Shown one piece after another: positions 23,280 through 35,863 of a stretch of DNA of 64,000 nt. This DNA comes from Knoxdaviesia capensis (Eukaryota; Ascomycota; Sordariomycetes; Microascales; Gondwanamycetaceae). The DNA lies in contig LNGK01000003.1 of the NCBI GenBank assembly GCA_001510575.1, forward strand, positions 1,045,755 to 1,109,754, given 5' to 3'. The notes under the pieces are model-generated. The model was not told the origin of the DNA and searched no databases. It was given only the letters and a program-made list of their open reading frames with translations. How positions within the stretch are numbered: position 1 is the stretch's first letter; every line of letters begins with the position of its first letter. A program made the translations under genes and the position numbers.

Positions 23280-23823
23280 TTAAAAGCCCTGGGCGGCCAG
23301 CCACGCGGTGATCGTCTTGACATGCGATCCCTATACCAAACGACTATTAGCAATGCTCCCCGTGAAGACAGACGATAGGACGGCTGCAGCATACCTTGAC
23401 GACAACATGTCGTGTGACGGGGTTGACCTTGACATCGTCGGCGCCGAGGCCCAGCGCCTCCCGAATATCGTCGCGCAGGGCGATCTGGCTGCCCTCGACG
23501 CGCTGCACCTGCGTCAGCACAGTGGTGCCGCCGGCCTTGACGACCAGGTACACCGGCAGGTTCTTCGACGGGGTGCGCACGACGGCGTATGGCCGCTTCG
23601 CGGCGTCGGCGGCGGGGGATGCGCGCGCGGGCGGCGGGATCACGACGGTCTCGATGGCCGGGTGTGAGGTCGAGTACGGGCGCCGGGGTGTCCGGCTGGC
23701 TCTGGATACAGAGAGAGAGGTCGAGGCGAGGAGGGACGCGGGTCGCGCGGCGGAGGCGGGCGAGACCAGGGCGGCGGCGGGCCGGGCAAGGAGCCGGGTG
23801 GAGGAGTGTCGCAATAAAGTCAT
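23280..23823 (-). CDS. IMG2: Mitochondrial large-subunit ribosomal protein mL49 (Img2)
   Basis: Two exons, 23823-23395 and 23330-23280, with a 64-nt intron, giving 159 residues. The N-terminus (MTLLRHSSTRLLARPAAALV) is rich in Arg, Ser, Leu and Ala without acidic residues, as expected for a mitochondrial presequence. The mature part has the Img2/mL49 signature: YAVVRTPSKNLPVYLVVKAGG, then VTRHVVVKGSHV and the C-terminal WLAAQGF. The last 16 residues are in the short second exon and would be lost in a single-exon model. It is a component of the mitochondrial large ribosomal subunit, needed for mitochondrial translation and hence respiration. An upstream in-frame ATG exists (23907) but would mask the presequence. 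It shares a 540-bp divergent promoter with eIF3e. Confidence 0.9.
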
Positions 23824-24363
23824 GATGGGCGGACTAATGTGATATGATTGTGGTCTTCGTAGATCTATCGAGGTGAAGCCAACTGCGCGGATTGTGAAGA
23901 GCTGCATCTCAGTGAATCACGGCGTTTGCTATCACCAGCATCCTCAGAAATTTGCGGCCGGCTAAACTGGGGCTGACTGGGACGCGACATCACGTGTCCA
24001 GTCACGTTCTGTCCACATTTTCTGCATTTTGGCGAACTTGTTTGGAGGGGCGCACCAATTTTTTTTTTGTGAAGGCTTTCGAACCCCCACTAAGGTGAAA
24101 TATTGTGAAAATATATCGTGCAAACAACCAGGCCGATCGAATTGTTTCCACTTTCCTTTATTCAACACCCCTCATCATCCATCAGCCAAAACAGGTTTCC
24201 TCTCACTACCCGTTTCTCATACCTTTTATTCTTGCGTTCCTCCCCACGCCCCGGATTCTCCGACTTTAAATCGGCCGACCCTTTTGCTGATCGACTTCTT
24301 CCCCGACCCGAATCTGTACCCATTTCTTTCTCCGATCACCGGCTCTCGACAACAACCGCAATC
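23824..24363. promoter_or_regulatory. Divergent promoter of mL49 and eIF3e
   Basis: 540 nt between the two start codons. It contains CACCAATTTT (CCAAT) near 24053 and a poly-T tract at 24060-24069. The last 200 nt before eIF3e are CT-rich, as in leaders of highly expressed fungal genes. Confidence 0.55.
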
Positions 24364-25801
24364 ATGGCCGCTCCCGGGCCGTACGAGTACTCGCTGCTGG
24401 AGAAGTTTGCGCCGCAGCTGAGCCGCCACCTGTTCCTGCACATCATCGAGTTCGAGGCGGAGCGGGCGACGCAGCGCGGCGACGACAAGGCGGCGAACGA
24501 GATCCTGGCGTCGAAGATTGCGCTGCTGAAGGACGATACCAACATGGCTGACTACGTGGCCAACCTGTACTGCGAGCTGCACGGCGTCGACAACGCGCCC
24601 GAGGAGTTCGCTATCAAGCGCGAGCAGGTGCTGGCGCAGATGGAGGAGCTCGAGGCTGCCACTGCGCAGATCTCGGATCTGCTGACCCAGGAGGAGGTCA
24701 TCACCTCGCTACGGAGCGACAAGGTTGCCAACTTGGCGTACCTCGAGAAGGAGCACGGAGTGAGTGACCTCTTTTTTTTTTTTTGTGGTGTTGAGGTCTG
24801 GGCGGTGTCTGTGGAAAGAGGATCGCCGAGCCAGAAACGGTGTAACGGTGACTAACTAACAATGTGCGTGCTGCATAAATATATAGGTCACTGTCGAGAT
24901 GGTTGATGCGCTCTACAACTACGGCCAGTTCCAGTTCCGCTGCGGCAACTACGGCGTGGCGGCCGATCTCCTCTACAAGTTCCGTATTCTTTCGACCGAC
25001 GACGACAAGGTGTCGCAGGCAACGTGGGGCAAGCTGGCGTGCGAGCTGCTGGACCCGTCGGGCGAGTCGGCGATGGAGGAGATCACCAAGGTCAAGGAGT
25101 CGATCGACTCGAAACTGTTCGACAAGCCGAGAGCGCAGCTGGACCACCGCACGATGCTGATCCACTGGGCCATGTTCCCGCTGTTCAACGACGAGACGGC
25201 GCGCGAGGGCATCCTCGACATGCTGTTCCACGCCAACTACATCAACACGATCCAGACCACGTGCCCGTGGATCCTGCGCTACCTGGTGGCGGCGGTGATC
25301 ACGGGCCGCGGGCGGGCGCGCAGCTCGGCGGTGCAGCAGAAGCAGATGAAGGAGGTGGTGCGGTACGTGCGGCAGGAGCTGTACGAGTACCGCGACCCGA
25401 TTGTGGACTTCATTGCGGCGCTGAGCCTGGACTTCGACTTTGACGCGGCGCGCGAGGCGCTGCGGCGGTCGGTCGAGGTGTGCCGCAGCGACTACTTCCT
25501 GGTGGGCAGCACGGAGGCGTTTGTCGAGGCGGCGCGCCACCTGATCTGCGAGAACTACTTCAAGGTGTCGAGCCGCATCTCGATCCGCGACCTGAGCGAG
25601 AAGCTGGGGCTCAACCCGCTGGACGGCGAGAAGTGGATCGTCAAGCTGATCCACGACTCGCGCGTCGAGGCCAAGATCGACGCGCAGACCGGCACCATCA
25701 CCATCCACCAGCCGCAGAACAACGTGCACCAGCAGGTGGTCGAGAAGACCAAGGGCGTGTACTTCCGCACCACCGTCATGTCGTCCGCGCTGTCCAAGTA
25801 G
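24364..25801 (+). CDS. int6: Translation initiation factor eIF3 subunit e (Int6)
   Basis: Two exons, 24364-24759 and 24887-25801, with a 127-nt intron containing a poly-T run, giving 436 residues, the usual length. The start MAAPGPYEYSLLEKFAPQLS matches the eIF3e N-terminal domain, followed by SRHLFLHIIEFEAE. Exon 2 opens with VTVEMVDALYNYGQFQFRCGNY. The C-terminal PCI domain spans about residues 240-400 (FVEAARHLICENYFKVSSRISI, then LSEKLGLNPLDGEKWIVKLI with the winged-helix part and DAQTGTITIHQPQNNVHQQV). eIF3e is a scaffold subunit of cytosolic eIF3 and helps recruit mRNA and the 40S subunit. The gene is present in filamentous fungi and fission yeast but absent from budding yeast. Codon use is strongly GC3-biased, consistent with high expression. 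Confidence 0.96.
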
Positions 25802-26248
25802 AGACTGGGCGGCGACGGGCTTTAGAGGCTGTGGGTGTGAGCTGAAGTTTGGGGGCACTCTTTGAGCACCCGGCATTGCGGCTATGGGACACGGAAGGCC
25901 AGGGGGCGGTTCCGCTCTCTCCTGTATCTACGCAGAGAGAACTTGGGGCACGGCATCTGGAACTCATCATTCATTCCCCAACCCCAACTACTACAAATAT
26001 ATCCCAGATAGGGCGCGTCTTCTGCCCACCACTTCCCGGGGATATCGGCATTGCCATATGTGCGGGACGGGAGAACATGGATCGGGAGGACTGGGGATTG
26101 ATGTAACTATTGTTTTTATTGTCTTCGTGGGCAAGGCGTTCCGGAAGTTCTAAGATAAGGAAAAGAGAAGAAACGCAGATACACAGAGTACAAAAAAGAG
26201 TTTAGCTTTATCTTCCTTGAGGAGCTCTTGCGTGAAGTTACTGGATAA

Positions 26249-26279
<31 letters not shown>

Positions 26280-28532
26280 CTACTTGGCGGTATCGAGATG
26301 TAACTGTGATGTGTCTGTAGTCAATCACTCTATCAACTTATTGCTGCATGCGATGCCAGAGAGGAGGAGTGCCCGGGTCGGACTCTCAGATACAGATAGA
26401 CTTGCAACCTCAAACCTCATCAGTGAATCAGTGAACCTGCTATGACATGTGAAGTCTGATTCATGTTCTCTGATTCATACCACCAGGTCTTTGCCACCGC
26501 CATGATTCAGAGAAAGGTGATTGATATCTCTTCCATCTCCGACTTATACCTGTGGTCACTTCCGTCTATATAAAGTCCCCCTTCTCCCCCCTCTCTCCTA
26601 GGCTCATTAATGTACTAGAAGCGACCATCGGGATATTTCAAGATGGCTTCTATTACCACCACTAATAGCGATAGAGCAGAACCAAGTTAGTCCTATCTGG
26701 ACCAGCTATAGATCTCATTACTGAGCTTTCTTTTATACTCCTCAAGACATCGCCCGGGACCTCATTTTCCCTCTTTTGCTCTTATGTTCAATTTAATTTC
26801 ATATCTACTCTTGTTCAGTGCGGTCTAACTTCGGCATCCTCCGATCGCCACTGATCTCCTATCTCCCCCAGCTTGGCCTTCCGGCTTCCCTATCCCGGAT
26901 TTCTCACGGATCTCTCGTCCCGTCTCTAGTGGCGATGGGTATGTGCAGGAGAACCACAGAGAGAGACAGATACGCTCTGAACTGACACTGCCCGTCTCTG
27001 CTGTAGTCGCAGCACACCGCCCCACGTGCAGATATCGAGCGGGTGGACGACGAGGCGTTTCTGCCACGTCCGGCCGAGGTCCCTAGACACTTATCCGGCC
27101 CCGCCGCCCACCGGGAATCAATGTTAAGGAGCCTGTTCTCATCCGGTTGAACTTCCTTGGCGCTGTCGTCAACTTGAGGGTCCGGCTGTGCGTGCCAGGG
27201 ACCGCATAGCCGGCATTCAAGCCGTGAGGGCACACACAGACGCTGCTTCGATCCACAAACAACGGGAGGGACGGGTGGGCGGTGCGTGAGGGCCGGCCGC
27301 GAACACGCCGCTGATGAAGGCCCCGAAGAGGAACTCGGGCTGGGCGGGAGAGCGTGACGAGCGTGAACGGCAATGGGGACGGCCCTAGAAAAGTTCGGAG
27401 TCTTTCAAGGAATACCGGACTTTCTGGTTGCCCTCCCCTTGAGAGACAGAGAGGATGAGAGAGAGAGAGAGAGAGGCAGGAGGACGGGAACTGATACCTG
27501 GCCCCCGCGATTTAGAAGTGGCATCAAACTGGGCGTGGAAAGCCCAGGCCTGGACGCCACACAGGGACGTGTCTTGCCTCATGGGACGACGTCTTACTCT
27601 GGCCCCGGCTGTGGCTAGGTCAGCAGCCGTGTTCAACGGCCGGCCCGATGGTGGGCCGATGGTGTTGGCCACGGCCAATGCCGAAAGCCAGCTGCCGTGC
27701 TTGCTCTTTCCCGCGTCTTTTCTTCCAGCATCCTTATATCTGATGGCCGCAGATTGGCGGCGAGAACACGCTCTGAACGGTACTGATATGTGCCTCTCTG
27801 TTGCCGTTCTCCTCATTAGCATTAGAGACATAGATCTGGAACCGCACTCAGCCGTGGTTTACTGAAGGTGTCTTTCTCTATCCAGATACACCATATATCT
27901 TTCGTGCTTGCCTGTTTTTCTACCCGACTCTGTATCTGTGTACTCAGAGAAAGCGCTTGCAGTGCGGAGGCGGCTCATTCAATCAAGCCGGACGTCTCCG
28001 GCCGGATCCTCTCATACAAGGTCCGGGATTCCGGGGGTGTGTGCATGTTCCCGTTGCCGTGACCACCGCCACTTACTCAGATACCTACAAGTAGGAAGAA
28101 GCCAAGTGACCGCACCAGATGTTATCACGAGGATGTGTCCAGTCACAACCAAGGGACATGAATCCCAACACTCTCCCTCTCTCGACACGAGAAACAGAGG
28201 CATGGCCAGGCACACGCTCTCAGAGGATACTCCATCCACCCACTCGATTGATCTACGCATTGAACCAACTCTTCATAATGTGCAAGTCCGTCTAGTTGAC
28301 TCCGAAACTCTATGGGCTAACTCAATGAACTTGCCTCGTAACTGTGTACTCTCTCCACTAACACTCCTCCGAAAAAGGAGTAAAAGAAAAAGCAAACGCC
28401 ATGCATATGCATCTTCCCGACGAGACCTGCATGAACCGGTGAGTGGAAGCTCTGTACTACAGCCCACCGAAGTACTGCAGTATGGAGTATTCCGTAGGAC
28501 TAAGCAACCGAATAATCCTCCGCCGGGACATC
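25802..28532. other. 2.7 kb gene-free region between eIF3e and APC1 3' ends
   Basis: No supported gene. It contains a GT microsatellite (26249-26276) and a GA microsatellite (27457-27475). Between 26560 and 26700 there is a TATA-like TCTATATAAAG, a CT-rich stretch and an ATG at 26643 followed by a possible GTTAGT donor, but no downstream frame is convincing. GC-rich sequence at 26,990-27,750 carries short frames on both strands that do not resemble any family I know; it might be gene relic. Confidence 0.5.
26249..26276. repeat. GT dinucleotide microsatellite
   Basis: About 13-14 tandem GT units, about 450 nt downstream of eIF3e. Confidence 0.9.
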
Positions 28533-31500
28533 TCACATCGGAATCTTCCCCTTCAACTCCTCAACCACCGCGTCCCGAATCCACCACGCAGCCGGCTCGC
28601 CCTTCCGCGCCGCGCCGCCCTCCTCCTCCTCCGCCTCCGCCGCACGCTCCTCCACCTTGAACCGCACACCACCGGCCGCAGCCGCCTGTTCGCTGCCCGG
28701 GGCCCCTGACTCCCCGGTGCCGGCACCACCAGCCGCCCCGCGGCCAATCTGCCCGCGCCGAGCCGCCCACTCAAACAGCATCTTCAGCCCCATCAGCCCG
28801 TCGCGCGACTGCAGACTCTCCGCGGCGCCCGCCATCTCCAACCGCGCATCCAGCGCCGAAATGTCCGGCACGCGCACGCCCGACGAGTCGGTGATCACGT
28901 CCGCGTCTAGCAGCGCGTCGACCTCCGCAAACGTCGTCGTCGTGCGGAACGAAGGTAGTCCAAAGACCCACGCCAGGGGCGTGTCGAGCGCCGGCGGCGG
29001 CGCGTGCACTGCCGCCGCGGTGGCACTATTCGGCCCGCTAGCACTGTCGCCCCCCCCGCTGCCGGCCAGGGCCGAGCTCGTCGCCGCCACCACGCGCGGC
29101 ACGCCCGCTCCGAGCAGCCGCGCGTCCTGGCCCAAGAACCGCATCGTCGACATGAACGCCGCGTCGGTCGCCGGCCGCTTGCGCAGGTAAATCGTCTGCT
29201 TCTTCATGAACCCCGCCGCAACCTCCGCGTTGCCAACCAGGTCCAGCGTCACGTCCCAGTATACCGGGCCCGCTACCGACTGGATCGACTCGATCTCGTC
29301 CAGCGGCGGCAGCAGGCACGGCGTGACGCGCTGCAGCTTGCACTTCTTCCCCGCGCCGCCGCCACTGCCCGCCCCCTCAATCACCTGCGAGTGGCTAGCA
29401 CGCAGCCGGATGACCACGGGAATGTTGAGCGGCTCGTTGGTCGCCGCATCCTTGACGACGAGACACCGCGGATCGACCGCCAGCACCCAAAAGTGCCGGA
29501 ACGCCTGCAAGTGTGCGCGGTTGTCCATGACCGACACCGGGAACACCGGGTAGAACGCCAGCAGCAGACTGGCCACGCCGAGGTTGCCGTTGCTGAACGT
29601 GGCCGTGCCGCACCCCAGGAACAGCGCGCCAATCGCCTGGTGCGCCGCCTGGTGCGACCCGTACGGCGTGTGCTCGTCGTCCCGCCCGTGCAGCGCCCGC
29701 AGCCGCCGGAGCACGTGAAGGTCGCCCGTGCCCGCCATGACGATCGACGCCGACACTGCTGCGAGGTTAAGGCAGGTGCGCGCCGTCATGCGGGCAAGCT
29801 CCTCGTCGTACAGCAGCATCTGGCCGCGCTGCGCTTCTTCCAGAGGGTCTTGCGGCGCCGCCGACACCGACGGCAGGTTGGTGATGCGCATGAACTGGTC
29901 AAGGTAGTGCACAAGCAGGTCGCGCGCTCGCGTGTTGCCAGTGCCGGCGAACCGCAGGCCGATGCTGAAGCAGAGCCCGGCCACAATGCAGAAGAGTGAC
30001 ATGTCGGTGCTACGCAGTTGAGACGTTCCGGTCAGCTTGCACCGCGGTCGGTACTCGGATGGCAGACTGGCCCGGACCCAGCCGATCGACGGCTCGATCT
30101 TACTCCACATGATCAGGTTCGTCGCCAGCGCCCGCAGTAGCAGCAGTTCCGGTCGGGAATAGTCGAACTGCACAATCGAGTCGGGAACATTGACCTTGCG
30201 CGCAATCATGGCATTCTCCGACTTGAGGTAGATCAGCGTAAGAGCCACAATCGCCGCCGCCGACGCCCGGTCCTGCACATGCACAATCTCCACCTGCCGG
30301 TTCGCCGTGGCCACCGAGATCAGCTTCTCCGCAATGCGCAAATTATATAGACCCCGAAGATCGGCGGCCCCCTTGCCCAGGTTGATCAGGCCGAGCGCAA
30401 AGCCCGCCGCCAGCCGGTACCCCTCGCTCCGGAGCGGATCCTCGCTATCATCGTCGCTATTAACGTCGTAACCGGGATTGTGGGCCATGTGCGCATTGGC
30501 GAACGCGTTCGACGCTCCAACGTGCAAGATCTCCGACAGCATGATCTCGCTCATGCGCCGGTGCTGCGTCTCGAAGTAGATCATACCGAGACTCAGGATG
30601 CCTGCCGTCTGCGACAGCGGCGAGAGGTTGAGATCGGCACTGCCGGGCGGCAGCATGCGCACAACGTGCACCGACACCACCCGCGTGATCAGCGAGTCCA
30701 TCGTTCCGCGGTACGACGCCGCAAGTCCCAGAAGCATGCCAATCGAGGTCATATTGTGCTTAGGCGTGAGGTACTTGAAGATCATCCACTTGGCAACGTT
30801 TCGCAGGTGGCCGTTCAGCCCCAGCGACATCAGGAAGCCGGCGTGGCGGTTGCTCAGGTCCGAGTTGCCCGGCTTGTTGAAGCCGATCCACGAGGTGTCG
30901 ATGCCCTTGGCCCGCGTCGAGATCGACAGCCCGGCCGCCACGCCTTGGTGGAAGAACGCCCAGCACACCTTTTCTTCCGTGAACAGCCCCTTATCCACGC
31001 CAACGGTGACGTTGCCGGGCTTGACAACGCAGTTGAGGTTGAATCCGCCAACATGGAACTTCTGCGTGAGCAGCGGGAACCGCAGGTTGTAGTAGATCAG
31101 ACCGCGGCCCGAGGGGATCGCGAGGGTGCTAAAGGCCACACGGGCCACCACCTCCTTTTGCTTCTCGAGATACTCGCTTTCCGTCCACTCGGGATCGGCC
31201 TCCACCCGCACCGGCCGCGCGCGGTGGGTTGACAGCATGGTGAGACCCTCGTTGAGGCGGCGGTCATCGCGGAAGATCGCCCGAATCACCGCCTGACGAT
31301 CGGTCATTTGTACATCTTCCTGCGCGGGCTCCTTGGGCCCATCGATGACTTCGCTCAACATGCGGAAGTCGACATTCTCCGAGAGAGTCATATCCTAGAA
31401 AGGGGTGAGTGGTTAGCCATAGTGCACCGCTTGAAAGCGCAGAGAAAAGAGAAACTTAAAAAAAAGGACTTACTAGTAATCCGACCGAGTCATCTCCACC

Positions 31501-34500
31501 GTTGCGCCGCTTCTTCGGCGCGAGGATCTGCCCGATATCCGTGCGGTTGACCAGCTCCAGAAGCTCGTTGGGCCACTCCGGCGGCGGGAACGCCTGGCAC
31601 TGGGCCAGTGAGTCTTGCAGCAGCGCCACAACCGCTTCTGGCAGCGTCTCCAGAATGTGGATGGTGATTCCCGCCTTGTACATGGCTTCGGCGATTTCCA
31701 CAAACGACGCGCCCGGGCGGAGCTGGTTGAAGAGCTTTAGAAACCGGAATGTGTTCGGCGTCTGCTGCATCCAGTGCGTGGGGACATTGAGTCCCTGAGA
31801 GTCCCCGCCAGTCGAGATGTCCTTTGCGGGAACCAACTCGGCAAGGGTGAAGAAGGACATTTGCGGCGCCGCTGAGTCGGACATACCGAGCATGTGGCTC
31901 TCGATCCAGCTAAACACACAGAAGCCCACGCCCGGTTCCGGAATGGGCGGGTTTATATTGACGTCTATGTGCGTTGGTGTTAGGATCAGTCTTCATACAG
32001 AGAGTGAACTGGAGCTGTTTATGTTTGACTTACCCTGATCAAACTGAGTATCGATATCCTCCTGGATGCCGGCATCGTACAGAGCAGTGACGTTATGCCA
32101 CTGCAGCCAGCGCGCGATCTGCCGCATGACCACGCGGACCTGCACCCGACCGGTCGGTCCAAACTCGGCCTTGGAAATATCGAGCTTCTGTTCCTCCAGA
32201 ACCGCATGCGCAACGAGGAAGATCTCCACCGCCGCCCGGCGCCGGACGGAATCATCATCGGGACCCGGGGCCGCACCAAGCGGAAGATATCCCGGCGAGC
32301 CGAGAGCTGCCACGCCCTGGGCTGACATCAAGAAACGGTGGGCGTAGCGAATGTGCGTGGTCATGAACCCAGTCTCCTGCTGGGGCTCGGCGCCCGCGTG
32401 CGCCGGGCTGGTCTCCATCCGATCCTGCGCCCACTGCCACGGCTGGTTCAGCATCCACGACGAGAAGCCCGAGCCGTTGCAGGCTTCGAGTGATTGCATC
32501 TGCGCCAGGTTACTAGCGGGACCGGCAGAGCCGAATGACGATGACGCATGGTGACGGCGGCGACGCGACTTAGGCGTCCAGTCCATGCCGGCATTCGCGC
32601 CGGCGCTGCCTCCAAACGACATGTACATGGCAAGCAGCAGGATGGTGAGACAGGACCACTCAGCATCAAACAGATCGAGTTCGTTGTCGCGCGCCCATTG
32701 CACAGTGTGCCACCAGCCGGCAAGAATCTTGTCGCCCTGCGAGTGCGGGAGAACAGCCCGCCACGCATCCAGCAGCTTGCGCACTTGGAAATGCGTTGGC
32801 TGCATCTGCACCTGGAGTTGGTGCAGCTTGCCGTGGCGGTCGACAACGTCGACGATGCCGTGCGGCTGCGGATTGCGGAGTCCCACCACAACGCCGGTCG
32901 ACAGGTGAATCGACTCGGTGCGCTTTTGGATGACATCGCGATCCTTAGAGCGCCCACTGTACTGGAGAGACGTGACGTTATCGCGCACGAGCAAGGGAAG
33001 CGTGAGCGCGGTAAGGGGCATCCACGGCGCCTGGATGCTGAGTTCCTGAGCACCGTTTTTGGTCTCGGACAGAACTAGAAGCGTGGAAATGTTGCCATCG
33101 GACAAAGCACACGACGCTGCAATATCGGTTACACGGCGCACTTCATCAGCCGTAACAGAAAACGTGACCCGGCTTACCGGCGGCGCCTGGGTGTTGCGGA
33201 CCCCAGGGCGCAGCGCAGCAGGCACAAGGCGCTTCCGCTTTTCGACTTTGACGGATAGGATGTCCAGCTTCTTTTCAACATTGTCCTGGATGCACACCAG
33301 GAGATTTCTCGAAGCACTGGCCGACATGGGGCCCGACGGCGGGGCGGCAATGATGTAGACTTGCGGCATGGCCTCGGGCGGGTGGCCCATGAACGAGTAG
33401 CGGAAGTTCTGGGTCGAGTCGATCGGGATGGAGCGGATTTTGGTCAGGCCCATTTCCTGCGACAGCGACGACGTGACGGATTCTTCAAGATCCATATTAT
33501 TGAAGCCTTCGAAATCGCCGCTGGTGTTGAGCCCATCGAGAATCGTGTTGACGGGCGCCTCCAACAGGCTGCTGAGGCTGGGGTGAATCTGGCTTCCGCC
33601 GGCGTTGGCCGACGGCCCAGCTCCGCCGGGAACGGTCAAGCTGTTGCCGGTCCAAGACCGCTGCGATGCTGCCAGCTGCGGCTGCTCGGAAAAGAGCGGC
33701 CGATGGTCCTGCGAGGCAGACAGATCGGCACGCGACATGATGGAGCTGAGACGTTGCGACTGCCTTCGAGATACCACGCCCTCCTTTTCCTTTTCTAGCT
33801 CCAGAGACGACATCAGGTCGAGCGGCTTCTCGGCTCCCTTTGTGCTCTTGCGCGGTTTCTTACCCGGAAGCGGAGCGCCGAAGCTGTCTCGGAAGTTTGG
33901 TGCCACCGGCGTAGGAGAGTTGCCCGCAAAGGCTGTGGCCGGCATGGAGCTGCGTCGCCGGTCAACTTTGGAACCAGCCGGATGGACAGTGTCGTTGATG
34001 AACACATCGACTGGAGTCAGGTACGACTGCTTCCACAGCGTGTACTGACCCGAAGTCCAGTTGACCGTGACAACCAGCGTCAGAGACTCGCCGTTACCGA
34101 GAGGGCAGCTGGGCACCTCTTCGATATGCACGATTTCCTCGGCCCGGTCGAGGATACTGGGGGCGCGGTTTGCGCGCGGCAGTTTTGCCTGGTCAGAATC
34201 CTCCGAGTTGGGGCGACTGACAACGAGGCCCATCTCCATCAGGGGATCATTGATGCAGAGGAGCCGGGGCCACTGTGAATCGTTTTCGGAGATCTGCGCT
34301 TGCCACTTGCCTCTGGACTTTCCCGGGAACCGGGCCGGCAGAGGCGGCAGATTGCCGATGGTGGTGTCGGACGAGAAGGGATTGGTTGATCGAAGCAGTT
34401 GAGATCCGGTGAAGGCGGTGGACATGAAGGAGTTCTGCGGGGCTCTGGGCACAGCAATCGATGAGCCGAGAGCCGTAGACGAAGACGTGGCGGTCAGGAT

Positions 34501-35055
34501 CTTGCGCTGGATAATCACACCCCGAGGAGCTGCACGGACGGCTTCCACCTCAAACGGGAGGTGCATGGTATGCCACGATCCGGTGAGGAAGAACACGTGC
34601 AGCTGCTTGTCGAGAAATACCAACAGGGCCTTTTCAAGAGGCGGCTTCTCTTTTGGCGCCGGCTTCTCCTTTGGCGGCGGCTTCTCCTTTGACACCGACT
34701 TCTCCTTTAACACCAGCTTCTCCTTCTCTGTCGGCTTCGCCGGGCCCGACCGGACCCGCGGCTGCTTCGACTTTGGAGGGTTGCGCGCAACCGGGAACCG
34801 GGCGATCAGAGCGTGAAGGATCTGATCTTTCTTGTCAGTAAAGCTATAGGCTTTCCGGAACAGCTGGCCGCGGCACCACACCACATGGGTCTTGGTGATA
34901 AGCAGCTCGTCGTCGAACCCGACATTGGCGCTGTCGTCCGAGTAGAGCTGCCACTCATAGTCCGACTGCGGCGTATCGGCCGTGATGATGCCTTCTGCAA
35001 TGGCATACCGATATGCAGCCGGCACATGGAGCCCCAGGGAATTGACTGAAGCCAT
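28533..35055 (-). CDS. APC1: Anaphase-promoting complex subunit 1 (BimE/Apc1)
   Basis: Three exons, 35055-32034, 31964-31474 and 31394-28533, in phase, giving 2124 residues; Aspergillus BimE is about 2070. The N-terminus (MASVNSLGLHVPAAYRYAIA) leads into the Apc1 N-terminal beta-propeller, which includes YEWQLYSDDSANVGFDDELL and a Lys/Pro/Glu-rich insertion (KEKPPPKEKPAPKEKPP). Exon 2 has the FVEIAEAMYKAGITIHILETLP block. Exon 3 carries the proteasome/cyclosome (PC) repeats, for example GMLLGLAASYRGTMD, AGILSLGMIYFETQHRRMSE and AAGFALGLINLGKGA, and ends in ELKGKIPM. Apc1 is the largest scaffold of the APC/C ubiquitin ligase, which triggers anaphase by marking securin and cyclins. In A. nidulans bimE mutants override the S/G2 arrest. 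Assignment is by homology; PC repeats, order and length all agree. It is divergent from VPS41. Confidence 0.93.
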
Positions 35056-35863
35056 GCTTCAGCAGTCCCAGGGAGGAAGTAAATAAGAGGCAGATATCAG
35101 TAGACGAAGGATTAGGGTTAGAGTGTAATACCAGATCAAGCCAGTGTGGAAAGGAAGACTTTGATTATATCTAGAAGCAAATAGAACTCCGGGAAGAGAA
35201 AAAGTAGTGCTGATATAGGGTGACTAGAATAAAGGGTTTAGAGAGAAGAGTAAATAAAACATGAATCAGGGAAGAAGAAACAATAAAGAGAAAAGGAGGT
35301 CATTAAGTACATATGAAGTCATTAAATAAATAAAAAATAAAAATAAGATGATCAGCTATATCTGGTAGTGATGCTCTGTTCCTTCCATCTTTGGCCTGGA
35401 GAGTGTACCTGAAAATATGTGATGGACATGTGCACTAACTAACATGCTCCTTCCTAGATTTTAAGTGCAGGTCGCGTCTATTAAACGCGGTTCCTTCCAA
35501 AAGCTGTTGGGCTTTGGATTCTTGGTGTGTTTGGTGGCATGGCTAGACCCACAAAATAGCTGCCAATGCACGCCTATGATTGGCCACAGCCGCTTGAACC
35601 CTTTCCGGCCAAACCGCGGCTAAAGACCGGATGAACCCACCAATGGTGAAACGTGACGTTTGGTGCCAATCAGAGTGTTGAACCCTGAACCTGATGTTGA
35701 TGAGTGAAATGTACAGCTCACAACTACTGACGATATGACGCCCAACCCACTGATTTCCGACCCGACAAAGCTTCTATAGACTTGTTTGTTTACTGTGCCC
35801 TGTTTGGCTTTCCTGGAGTGAGCTTGGAGATGCTGCCACAAGCTCCTGCATCTCCTCTCCGCA
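35056..35863. promoter_or_regulatory. Divergent promoter of APC1 and VPS41
   Basis: 808 nt. Visible elements: TTAGGGTTA (telobox-like, TAACCCTAA on the APC1 strand) at 35112-35120, about 57 nt upstream of the APC1 ATG; a CCAATCA box at 35666-35672; and a reverse ATTGG at 35579-35583. CCAAT is bound by the Hap/AnCF complex in filamentous fungi. The APC1-proximal half is A-rich. Confidence 0.5.

Noticed and set aside
24075..24095. GGGGGTTCGAAAG on the minus strand as a tRNA B box
   Set aside because: The flanks do not form a T-arm and no A box or cloverleaf is present.
26643..26900. Possible small gene with TATA box and ATG at 26643
   Set aside because: A first exon with a plausible donor is visible, but no downstream exon keeps a sensible frame.
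27908..28660. Plus-strand 250-codon frame running into the APC1 3' end
   Set aside because: Its 3' half is the complement of APC1 coding sequence and ends in a Pro-rich artefact; the 5' half has no coding character.
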